NCBI GenBank assembly: GCA_944388825.1
Contig: CALXKG010000084.1
Location: 1 to 10,420, forward strand
Source: an uncultured Clostridia bacterium
GTDB lineage: Bacteria; Bacillota; Clostridia; Oscillospirales; Ruminococcaceae
Length of the DNA: 10,420 bases
Direction: 5' to 3'
Below, piece after piece: positions 1 to 5,226 of this stretch (the first letter of the stretch is position 1; every line of letters begins with the position of its first letter). The notes below the pieces were generated by a model. That model was not told the origin of the DNA. It did not search any database and saw only the letters and a list, made by a program, of their open reading frames with translations. The position numbers and the translations under genes are program-made.

Positions 1-1115
1 AAGGGGCGCAGCGTCACCCGGACAAACTTGTCCTCCCCGTCGGGGGTCGTCTCGGCCCCTTCGATCGCGTTGTCTAAAAGGTTCCCCATCAGCGCCACCG
101 CGTCGACCGGGTCCATAAAGTCCAGCCCGGCCGTCAGCGAAACGACAAACTGGATCCCCTTTTCGGCCGCCCGGGCGGCCTTTTCGCTCAGGAGGACGTT
201 TAAGATCTTATCTTCGGTGAAGATGCGGGATCCTGCCCGCTGGCGGGCCGCTTCATCCTCCCGCAGGGAATCCAGGTACTCCTGCACCCCCTGCAGATCC
301 CCCCGGCGGGCAAAATCCCGGAGGGTGCGCAGATGATGCTTGATGTCGTGGACGACGGCGGCGTTTTCATCGCTCTTCTGTTGCAAAAGCTCATAGTGCT
401 GCCGCTCCATCTCGCTGCGGAGGCGGACGGCATGGTACTCGCGGGTCACCTCCATCGTCAGGGCGATCCGCTCAAACAGGGTGAAGGAGGCAAGGCAGCC
501 GTACAGCAGCGCGGTGCAGCAGAGGGTCAGCGCCAGCTCCATCCCCCGGGAAAAACGCATTTCCATCGCCATCCGCCAGATGACCAGCATCGTCGGCAGG
601 CTGGCCCCCGGGACGATCAGGCAGAGCCAGAACCAGCTGCCGGCGCTGTCATGGAAGATGCTGACCGCCGCCCGGATGTACCAGCGCATCAGGATAAAGA
701 CCAGCAGCAGGTAGATCTGCCCGCCCAGCGACTGGCAGAGCAGCATACTGCCGCCCGCATAGCCGTAGGCGGTGCCGAGCAGCCAGAACCCTTCCCCGAC
801 GATGTCGCTGGGGGCGATCAGCAGCGCAAACACCCCGGCGGCAGCCACGCGGATATAGGGCGGTTCCGGCCGGTACTCCCAGAAAAGGAGCGCCAGCAGG
901 ACGAGCGCGGTGACGCCCAGGGTCAGGAAACTGTTGTGCAGAAGGTCGGCGGCCGTTAAAATGACCGCCGCCGCCGTCGCGAGATAGGGCAGGCTCCCCC
1001 GCCGGCTCTCCCGGCGGGAAAGCGTCCGGCTGCAGAGGTCTTCCATCATCAGCAGGATAAAGATGTTGCTGGGCGCTGCCGAAGCCGCCCAGTAAAAGGC
1101 GTATTGCAGGTTCAT
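1..1115 (-). CDS. Sensor histidine kinase, GHKL/AgrC-like, multi-pass membrane (3' end beyond window)
   Basis: The gene opens with ATG at 1115 behind a good AGGTGA ribosome binding site and stays open to the window edge, giving 371 residues without a stop. The first ~215 residues contain several hydrophobic stretches (about 5-24, 44-60, 63-79, 88-103, 132-150, 161-180, 193-214), as in AgrC/VirS-type sensors with a polytopic membrane input domain. A helical linker (about 220-250) leads to the H-box VVHDIKHHL, with His256 as the likely phosphoacceptor. The N-box NLLDNAIEGAE follows at about 345-355, the start of the GHKL ATPase domain; the G-boxes lie outside the window. The gene sits 54 bp downstream of a LytTR response regulator in the same orientation, so the two very likely form a two-component system. 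The signal sensed is unknown; AgrC homologues commonly sense peptides, but no peptide gene or AgrB-like processing enzyme is visible here. The kinase assignment is secure. Confidence 0.93.
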   Translation of the reverse strand, partial: MNLQYAFYWAASAAPSNIFILLMMEDLCSRTLSRRESRRGSLPYLATAAAVILTAADLLHNSFLTLGVTALVLLALLFWEYRPEPPYIRVAAAGVFALLIAPSDIVGEGFWLLGTAYGYAGGSMLLCQSLGGQIYLLLVFILMRWYIRAAVSIFHDSAGSWFWLCLIVPGASLPTMLVIWRMAMEMRFSRGMELALTLCCTALLYGCLASFTLFERIALTMEVTREYHAVRLRSEMERQHYELLQQKSDENAAVVHDIKHHLRTLRDFARRGDLQGVQEYLDSLREDEAARQRAGSRIFTEDKILNVLLSEKAARAAEKGIQFVVSLTAGLDFMDPVDAVALMGNLLDNAIEGAETTPDGEDKFVRVTLRP

Positions 1116-1169
1116 GGGGTTTCACCTGAAAATGGGAAAATGAAAAAAGGAAACGACCGTTTTTTGCGG

Positions 1170-1874
1170 CTATACCGCCGATTTGGCGTAGCGGAGGAAC
1201 TCCGACTTGAAACTTTTGGCTTTCGGCTGGGAGACCGGGAGGATGTCGCCGTTCTCTAAAATGACCGAGCCGCTGCCGATCGAAGCCACCCGGGAAAAAT
1301 TGACCAGGTAGCTCTTGTGGCAGTAGCCGAAGCCGTAAGGCGCCAACAGGCTGTACATCTCCGCCATCCGGTTTTTTAAGCTCCGGCGGCCGGAATCGGT
1401 CACCAGCTCGACCGAGCGGCCCTGGATCACCAGGTAGAGGATGGACGCGGCCGGAAGCCGCAAAATCTCGCCGCCCGACTGGATGACGACAAACCGGCGG
1501 CGGCGTTCCACCTCCTGGAAACAGGCGGCCAGCTCCTCCTTCAGCTCCTCCTCCCCCATCTGCTTCATCAGGTAGCGGAAAGGGGTCACACGGAAGACCT
1601 CGACCGTCGGGGCGGCGACGCCGGTCAAAAAGGCGAGGATGGTGCCCTGGTCGGTCTCCCGCAGCTGCTGGGCGGTCTTATAGCCGTTTTTTTCCGGCAT
1701 CTGGACGTCCAGCACCACCAGGTCAAAGGGGCGTTTCGGGGAGGCGAGCAGCGCGTCGCCGCTGGAAAAAATATCGAGGGTATACTGCCCCTCGAAGGGG
1801 TTTAACCCCTCCACCAGCCGGGCGACCATCTGCTGGTCGGCCGGGAGGTCGTCACAAATTGCAATGGATACCAT
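1170..1874 (-). CDS. LytTR-family response regulator (AgrA/LytR type)
   Basis: This 234-residue protein has a receiver domain at about 1-118 and a LytTR DNA-binding domain at about 138-230. The receiver carries the acidic pair Asp8-Asp9, the phosphoacceptor Asp56 in VVLDVQMPEKNG, Thr84 and Lys104, so it should be phosphorylatable. The C-terminal half shows typical LytTR features: the YLVIQGRSVELVT strands, then FGYCHKSYLVNFSRVASI, and a final segment ending in LPVSQPKAKSFKSEFL. Such regulators bind pairs of short imperfect direct repeats in promoters. Its ATG lies only 2 bp after the stop codon of the MIF-like gene at 1877-2215, which implies translational coupling, and the cognate kinase gene follows. 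It probably acts in the cytoplasm as the output of the kinase encoded at 1-1115. The family call is very sure; the regulon is not known. Confidence 0.95.
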   Translation of the reverse strand: MVSIAICDDLPADQQMVARLVEGLNPFEGQYTLDIFSSGDALLASPKRPFDLVVLDVQMPEKNGYKTAQQLRETDQGTILAFLTGVAAPTVEVFRVTPFRYLMKQMGEEELKEELAACFQEVERRRRFVVIQSGGEILRLPAASILYLVIQGRSVELVTDSGRRSLKNRMAEMYSLLAPYGFGYCHKSYLVNFSRVASIGSGSVILENGDILPVSQPKAKSFKSEFLRYAKSAV

Positions 1875-1876
1875 AT

Positions 1877-2215
1877 TTACACACCACTTCCCATCCAGAA
1901 GGCGCTCTCCCGCACGGACAGATAGACGTTGGCGCGGGGGATAAAAAGGACTCTGCCCAGAAGTTTCGCCGCCGCCGCGCCGAAAGCCTGACAGGCTTCC
2001 CGGTCCGCCGGCCCGGGGACGTCCACCCAGATGTAGGCGGACGGGAGGTCGTCCCGGCCCCCCAAATAGAGGCAGGACTCCCCTTCAATTTTCAGCATCA
2101 GCTTATCCGCGCACCCGCCGGGGATAAGGGCTGCCGCCTCCCCAAAGCCGCGGGCCAGCTCCGCCCGGGCGAAACCGGAGACGGTGACGTTGGTGATCAG
2201 CCCGATCATCGGCAT
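1877..2215 (-). CDS. MIF/tautomerase superfamily protein, divergent paralogue
   Basis: This 112-residue protein is clearly related to the gene just upstream (2230-2571) and to macrophage migration inhibitory factor. It begins MPMIGLITNVTVSG, so Met removal would expose the Pro1 that is the catalytic base in the tautomerase superfamily. It also shares the LIPGG..LMLKIEG core and the ANVY strand of the family. It differs at likely active-site positions: the position matching the MIF Lys32 region is Gly33, and the C-terminal tail ends AFWMGSGV instead of the MIF-like WGWN motif. MIF proteins form trimers, and the C-terminal strand contributes to the trimer interface, so this copy may form mixed trimers with its neighbour or have lost tautomerase activity; that is inference. 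The start is supported by an AAGGGGGG ribosome binding site overlapping the upstream stop codon. It lies 14 bp after its paralogue and 2 bp before a response regulator. Confidence 0.85.
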   Translation of the reverse strand: MPMIGLITNVTVSGFARAELARGFGEAAALIPGGCADKLMLKIEGESCLYLGGRDDLPSAYIWVDVPGPADREACQAFGAAAAKLLGRVLFIPRANVYLSVRESAFWMGSGV

Positions 2216-2229
2216 ACCGGCCGCCCCCC

Positions 2230-2571
2230 TTAGAAGTTTTCGCCGTTCCAGCCCCAGTAAGCGGTCTCGGCGTATTTGACATACACCCGCGCAGGGCCGA
2301 TCCCGAGGGCGTCCGCGACGGCTTTGGTGATCGCGCCGGTCAGCCGGTTATATACCGCGCCGTCCGCGCTGCCGTAGAGGCTCACCTCCACCATCGCGGC
2401 AGGCTCTCCGCTCCCCGCAAGGTAGAGGCGGTGCCCCCCTTCGATATCGGCCATCAGCCACTGCTCGCTCTTGCCGGGGATAATCGAAATCGCCTTTCCG
2501 AACGCCTCCTTCATCGCCTTTTCGGCGGCGGCAGAAACGGACAGGTTGGTCATCATGTGGATAAACGGCAT
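2230..2571 (-). CDS. MIF-like tautomerase (phenylpyruvate tautomerase-related)
   Basis: A 113-residue protein with the length and layout of macrophage migration inhibitory factor. It starts MPFIHMMTNLSVS, placing Pro1 at the mature N-terminus as required for tautomerase chemistry. Lys33 in IIPGKSEQWL matches the MIF Lys32 region, ARVYVKY matches the Tyr95 strand (the following Asn97 is Lys here), and the tail AYWGWNGENF closely resembles the MIF C-terminus. Members tautomerise phenylpyruvate or dopachrome-like substrates in vitro and form trimers; the natural bacterial substrate is uncertain. An in-frame upstream extension to 2619 exists, but the start at 2571 has a strong AAGGAGG site and produces the conserved N-terminus. 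No signal peptide is seen, so the product is cytoplasmic unless exported by a non-classical route. It is the first gene of the operon with its paralogue, a LytTR regulator and a kinase. A TATAAT box lies about 75 bp upstream. Confidence 0.9.
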   Translation of the reverse strand: MPFIHMMTNLSVSAAAEKAMKEAFGKAISIIPGKSEQWLMADIEGGHRLYLAGSGEPAAMVEVSLYGSADGAVYNRLTGAITKAVADALGIGPARVYVKYAETAYWGWNGENF

Positions 2572-2643
2572 ACGGTTTTCCTCCTTCAGGTTTTCCGCCG
2601 GAACCGCCCGGCGGGGCAAAACGATCTACAGCGCTATGCTCTT

Positions 2644-2672
2644 ATTATACATCTTTTTTCCGGAAAAGGGAA
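2644..2672 (-). promoter_or_regulatory. Candidate promoter of the MIF/two-component operon
   Basis: Reading the minus strand, a perfect -10 TATAAT (2649-2644) lies about 72 bp upstream of the first MIF start codon. At 17-bp spacing the -35 position reads TTCCCT (2672-2667), which is poor, so either an activator is needed or the promoter is weak. The -35 region touches the first copy of the 21-bp repeat at 2670-2690. Inferred from sequence only. Confidence 0.55.
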
Positions 2673-2690
2673 GCCGCATCCTGCGGCCGG
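2670..2690. repeat. 21-bp direct repeat, copy 1
   Basis: An exact 21-bp sequence that occurs again at 2873-2893 in the same orientation. Its core is a small hairpin, GCCGCA-TCC-TGCGGC. It lies just upstream of the MIF operon -10 box. It could be part of a small intergenic repeat or MITE-like element, or a protein-binding site. Confidence 0.75.
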
Positions 2691-2693
2691 AGA

Positions 2694-2719
2694 CTGTCGA
2701 AAAACAAGTTTTTCGACAG
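2694..2719. repeat. Perfect 11-bp inverted repeat
   Basis: CTGTCGAAAAA (2694-2704) pairs perfectly with TTTTTCGACAG (2709-2719) around a CAAG loop. The A/T run is next to the loop rather than after the stem, so this is not a classic terminator. It belongs to a cluster of hairpins in the 2572-2958 intergenic region; two more inverted repeats follow at 2726-2767 (ATCGGGAC/GTCCCGAT) and 2775-2805 (TTTTTTCCG/CGGAAAAAA). Confidence 0.7.
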
Positions 2720-2872
2720 GATAACATCGGGACTGCATGCCTCCCTTCGGTCGACACTTGTCCCGATCAAGGTATTTTTTCCGCCGTACATGCCGCCGGA
2801 AAAAATGTGATTTAAATTTTGTACGTATCGAAAAGCCTATTTTCTATTTCTACAGAACTTTATCGACAAGCT

Positions 2873-2893
2873 GAAGCCGCATCCTGCGGCCGG
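2873..2893. repeat. 21-bp direct repeat, copy 2
   Basis: This is an exact match to 2670-2690, same orientation, separated from it by 182 bp that hold three inverted repeats but no convincing gene. It sits just beyond the terminator of ribU. Together the two copies bracket what may be an inserted or expanded non-coding element. Confidence 0.75.
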
Positions 2894-2921
2894 TTTTCCC
2901 CATTTCACACCGGAAGATGTG

Positions 2922-2957
2922 AAAAACCGGCGCGGGGAACCTCCCGCACCGGTTTTT
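2922..2957 (-). terminator. Rho-independent terminator of ribU, probably bidirectional
   Basis: Directly after the ribU stop codon the minus strand reads a stem of AAAAACCGG then GCGGG against CCCGC then CCGGTTTTT, with one C/A mismatch and a 6-nt loop, flanked by T runs on both strands. Overlapping alternative pairings also exist: CCGGTTTT (2890-2897) with 2923-2930, and TTTCACA (2903-2909) with 2918-2924. Confidence 0.85.
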
Positions 2958-2958
2958 C

Positions 2959-3558
2959 TTACTTATGGACGCCCTTGATGATCGGGGAGATGCGCTTGTA
3001 GATCAGGAAGGTGACGAGGACGCTCAGCATCGCCTTCAGGAATGTAAAAGGCATATTGAAGACAATGATCGACTGCTCGACGCTCTTCATCGCCGGGAGG
3101 ATCGCCTGATAGGCGTTTAAAATCGCCTCTTTGGACATGAAATTATAGTAGAGCGGATAAACAAGAAAAATGTTGGTGAGGACAGAGCCGAGCGCCATAA
3201 TGACCGCCCCGGCGAGGCTGCCGATCAGCGCGCCTTTGCGGGACTTCATGCGCTGGTAGATCACGCCGGCCGGGAGGACAAACATCGTCCCCAGCAGGAA
3301 GTTGGACAGGTCGCCGATGCCGAAGGTCTGGGTCTGGAGCATATTGAGGAGGTTCTTGACCAGGCAGACGGCGACGCCGTAGACCGGCCCCAGGCTGAAG
3401 GAGGCGATCAGCGCCGGCAGTTCGGAGATGTCCAGCTTGATGAAGCTCGGCATAAACGGAACCGAGAAGTTCAAAAGCATCAGGACATAGCCGATCGCCG
3501 ACAGCATCGCGGTGACGACGAGCGCACGGGTTGTGACACGGGGTTTGGCAGTGGTCAT
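2959..3558 (-). CDS. ribU: Riboflavin ECF transporter S component
   Basis: This 199-residue integral membrane protein is the substrate-binding subunit of an energy-coupling factor transporter for riboflavin. Hydrophobic segments lie at about 12-30, 46-66, 86-104, 110-131 and 166-187. The region VPFMPSFIKLDISELPALIASF (residues 33-54) and the following LGPVYGVAVCLVKNLL are typical of RibU, where the loop after the first helix contributes to flavin binding. The AxxxA-type T module contact in the first helix is not obvious to me. The ATPase and T subunits (EcfA, EcfT) are not in the window, as usual for group II ECF transporters that share an energising module. The start at 3558 has an AAAGGAAG site. 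A complete FMN riboswitch with a downstream hairpin precedes the gene, so expression should fall when FMN is plentiful; this makes the substrate assignment much stronger than homology alone. A strong terminator follows directly. Confidence 0.95.
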   Translation of the reverse strand: MTTAKPRVTTRALVVTAMLSAIGYVLMLLNFSVPFMPSFIKLDISELPALIASFSLGPVYGVAVCLVKNLLNMLQTQTFGIGDLSNFLLGTMFVLPAGVIYQRMKSRKGALIGSLAGAVIMALGSVLTNIFLVYPLYYNFMSKEAILNAYQAILPAMKSVEQSIIVFNMPFTFLKAMLSVLVTFLIYKRISPIIKGVHK

Positions 3559-3627
3559 AGTGATTCTTCCTTTCCGGGGACGCGCCCCTGTACAGATGGT
3601 GCCGCTTCAGACATTGCCCGGAAATGG

Positions 3628-3656
3628 AAAAGCCCCGCCGTAAAAAACAGCGGGGC
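3628..3656 (-). terminator. Expression-platform terminator of the FMN riboswitch
   Basis: On the minus strand a GCCCCGC/GCGGGGC stem with an 11-nt loop is followed by TTTT, 70 bp before the ribU start codon. Upstream, the minus strand contains a GGCGGGG segment (near 3695-3689) that could pair with the 5' arm of this stem as an antiterminator. That arrangement would give transcriptional control by FMN. The alternating structure is inferred by eye. Confidence 0.7.
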
Positions 3657-3707
3657 GAAAATCCTTGGCCTGTGCGGATAGGGGCACTGACCCCGCCGCA
3701 CGTCCTC

Positions 3708-3848
3708 TGTTTCTCTCATCCGGACTAAAGCCACCCAGAGGATGGCTATCACCGTCGGTCCCGGAATTGCACCGGGTCGGCGCCGTTTAGGATAAACGGC
3801 GTTCGCAGACTGTACTGCCGGTGGAGAATTGCACTCCGCCCCGAAACA
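3708..3848 (-). promoter_or_regulatory. FMN riboswitch (RFN element)
   Basis: The minus strand shows the conserved RFN blocks in order: CGGGGCGGAGTGCAATTCTC, CACCGGCAGT, AGTCTGCGA, CCGGTGCAATTCCGGGACCG, ACGGTGATAGCC, and TTAGTCCGGATGAGAGAA. Helix P1 can form from TGTTTC (3848-3843) and GAAACA (3713-3708), enclosing the aptamer. It senses flavin mononucleotide and lies 150 bp upstream of ribU in the same orientation. The variable arm is a hairpin of GCCGTTTA/TAAACGGC near 3782-3800. Confidence 0.97.
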
Positions 3849-3934
3849 ACGTATGAAGACTCTTAGGGTGTAATGGTGTGAGCCGGTACACCCGACGGAG
3901 AAAAGACAGGCTTCTCTCCGGTTTTATAATCGGA

Positions 3935-3951
3935 AAAGGCTTCGCGCCTTT
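3935..3951 (-). terminator. Terminator-like hairpin after the CD1247-type gene
   Basis: Thirteen bases beyond the stop codon at 3964 the minus strand reads AAAGGC-GCGAA-GCCTTTT, a short stem followed by four T. A second hairpin, CGGAGA/TCTCCG, lies at 3896-3920. Either or both probably end the efp transcription unit before the ribU riboswitch begins. Confidence 0.55.
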
Positions 3952-3963
3952 ACCTTCTGGCAG

Positions 3964-4413
3964 TTATTCGGCAGAAGGGGCTTCCGCAGCCTCTTCTTTT
4001 GCCGGCGGGTCGTCGATCTGGAGGTCGAATTCCAGCCGCTCGCCGCAGGCGGGGCAGTTGATCTCGCCCTCGTCGAGCATAAACTCGTCGACGTCGAAGG
4101 TCTCGCCGCAGGTGGGGCAGGTGACCTCGTAAAGGTCGCCGTCTTCCTCCTCATCCTCGTCGTCTTCTTCCCCGTCTTCGTCCTCGTCCTCGTCGCCGTA
4201 AAGGTCCTCTTCCACCTGGGAGAGGTCTTCGTCGATCGACTCGATGACGTCGCACAGCTGGTCGTTCGCTTCCGACAGGCTCTGGACGGTCTTTGCCAGC
4301 TCATCCATAACCGCGATCATCGCGTTTAACACCTTGGTCTCTTTGGAAGCGGGGTCAAACTCCGCCATATCCACAAGGCCTTTGAGATAAGAGACTTTTT
4401 CCATCAGTTCCAT
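3964..4413 (-). CDS. CD1247-type protein with acidic linker and zinc ribbon
   Basis: A 149-residue protein with three visible parts. Residues 1-70 (MEKVSYLKGLVDM..., then predicted helices) match my memory of the clostridial 'CD1247 N-terminal domain' family. Residues 66-94 are an extreme acidic stretch almost entirely of Asp and Glu. Residues 95-130 form a CPTC...CPAC zinc ribbon with ligands Cys99, Cys102, Cys120 and Cys123, followed by a short Ala/Glu-rich tail. The function of the family is not known to me; a cytoplasmic nucleic-acid or ribosome-associated role would be a guess. The start at 4413 has a GGGAGG site; an internal Met at residue 4 is the less likely alternative. It follows efp by 51 bp in the same orientation and is probably cotranscribed with it. 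Confidence 0.85.
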   Translation of the reverse strand: MELMEKVSYLKGLVDMAEFDPASKETKVLNAMIAVMDELAKTVQSLSEANDQLCDVIESIDEDLSQVEEDLYGDEDEDEDGEEDDEDEEEDGDLYEVTCPTCGETFDVDEFMLDEGEINCPACGERLEFDLQIDDPPAKEEAAEAPSAE

Positions 4414-4464
4414 AAAGCAACCTCCCTGCCCGGCAGCCGGGCCTCCCTGATAATCGACCGGCTG

Positions 4465-5022
4465 TTACGCTCTGGAGAGGTATTCGCCGGTGCGGGTGTC
4501 GATCTTGATCATTTCGCCCTCGTCGATGAACAGCGGGACCTTGATAACCGCGCCGGTCTCGAGGGTGGCGGGCTTGGTGGTGTTGGTCGCGGTGTTGCCC
4601 TTGAAGCCGGGGTCGGTCTTGGTGACCTTCAGCTCGACAAAGTTCGGGGCCTCGACGCCGAAGACGTTGCCCTTATAGGAGAGGATCTTGCAGACCATGT
4701 TCTCCTTGACAAACTTGAAGGAATCGTTCATGACGTCGCCGGAAACGGGCATCTGCTCGTAGGTCTCGGGGTCCATGAAGTAGTAAAGGCCGGAATCCTC
4801 GTAGAGGTATTCCATATCCTTCCGTTCGACATAGGCTTCCTGGAATTTGGCGGTGGGGTTGAAGGTGGTCTCGGTGACCGCCCCCGTGATGACGTTTTTC
4901 AGCTTGGTGCGGACGAACGCCGCGCCCTTGCCGGGTTTGACATGCTGGAATTCGATGACCTGCATAACCTGGCCGTCCATATCAAAAGTGAGTCCGTTTC
5001 TGAAATCGCCTGCAGTAACCAT
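4465..5022 (-). CDS. efp: Translation elongation factor P
   Basis: This 185-residue protein is the normal length for bacterial EF-P, which binds between the P and E sites and relieves ribosome stalling at polyproline stretches. It begins MVTAGDFRNGLTFDMDG and has the characteristic loop EFQHVKPGKGAAFVRTKLKN, with Lys32 at the tip where many bacteria carry a modification. The middle OB domain (about 65-128) includes YMDPETYEQ-like residues. The C-terminal OB domain ends in VPLFIDEGEMIKIDTRTGEYLSRA, the family signature. The frame is open upstream to an ATG at 5112, but conservation of the N-terminus and the GGAGG site at 5031-5035 fix the start at 5022. No EF-P lysine modification gene is visible nearby. 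A promoter lies at 5121-5149. Confidence 0.98.
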   Translation of the reverse strand: MVTAGDFRNGLTFDMDGQVMQVIEFQHVKPGKGAAFVRTKLKNVITGAVTETTFNPTAKFQEAYVERKDMEYLYEDSGLYYFMDPETYEQMPVSGDVMNDSFKFVKENMVCKILSYKGNVFGVEAPNFVELKVTKTDPGFKGNTATNTTKPATLETGAVIKVPLFIDEGEMIKIDTRTGEYLSRA

Positions 5023-5120
5023 TGGGCGTACCTCCATTATTGTAGTAGATTCCGGCGCATCGACTTCTGGATACGCCTCAGGCGATAGTCCCTCAGCTCG
5101 TGGGTCTACCATACCTTTAT

Positions 5121-5149
5121 AGTTTACCGTATTTTTCGGATTTTTGCAA
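5121..5149 (-). promoter_or_regulatory. Candidate promoter of the efp unit
   Basis: On the minus strand a TTGCAA -35 (5149-5144) and TAAACT -10 (5126-5121) are separated by 17 bp. This would give a 5' leader of about 90 nt before the efp ribosome binding site. Confidence 0.55.
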
Positions 5150-5177
5150 GAGTTTTTTTGAAATCGGCGGGGGCGTC

Positions 5178-5205
5178 AAAATTTCCCCGGGCCGTCCCGG
5201 GAAAA
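5178..5205 (-). terminator. Rho-independent terminator after the endonuclease IV-like gene
   Basis: About 20 bp past the stop codon at 5227 the minus strand contains TTTTCCCGGG, an ACGG loop, then CCCGGGGAAA followed by TTTT. The stem has one G-T wobble. A third CCCGGG at 5207-5212 allows an alternative hairpin with a 5-nt loop. Confidence 0.75.
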
Positions 5206-5226
5206 TCCCGGGCTTTGTACAGAAAA

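Noticed and set aside
333..959. A plus-strand open frame of 208 codons
   Set aside because: It is antisense to the histidine kinase, whose H-box and N-box are clear on the minus strand. The frame is low-complexity Gln/Arg/Pro-rich.
3555..3752. A 65-codon minus-strand frame upstream of ribU
   Set aside because: It lies across the FMN riboswitch and its terminator, has no supported start and no similarity to a known leader peptide.
4141..4200. A simple-sequence repeat
   Set aside because: The GA/TC-rich run encodes the Asp/Glu linker of the CD1247-type protein in frame. It is a coding low-complexity region rather than a DNA repeat element.
5023..5112. An N-terminal extension of EF-P starting at 5112
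   Set aside because: The frame is open, but the conserved EF-P N-terminus and the GGAGG site place the start at 5022. The upstream ATG would lie almost at the predicted transcription start.
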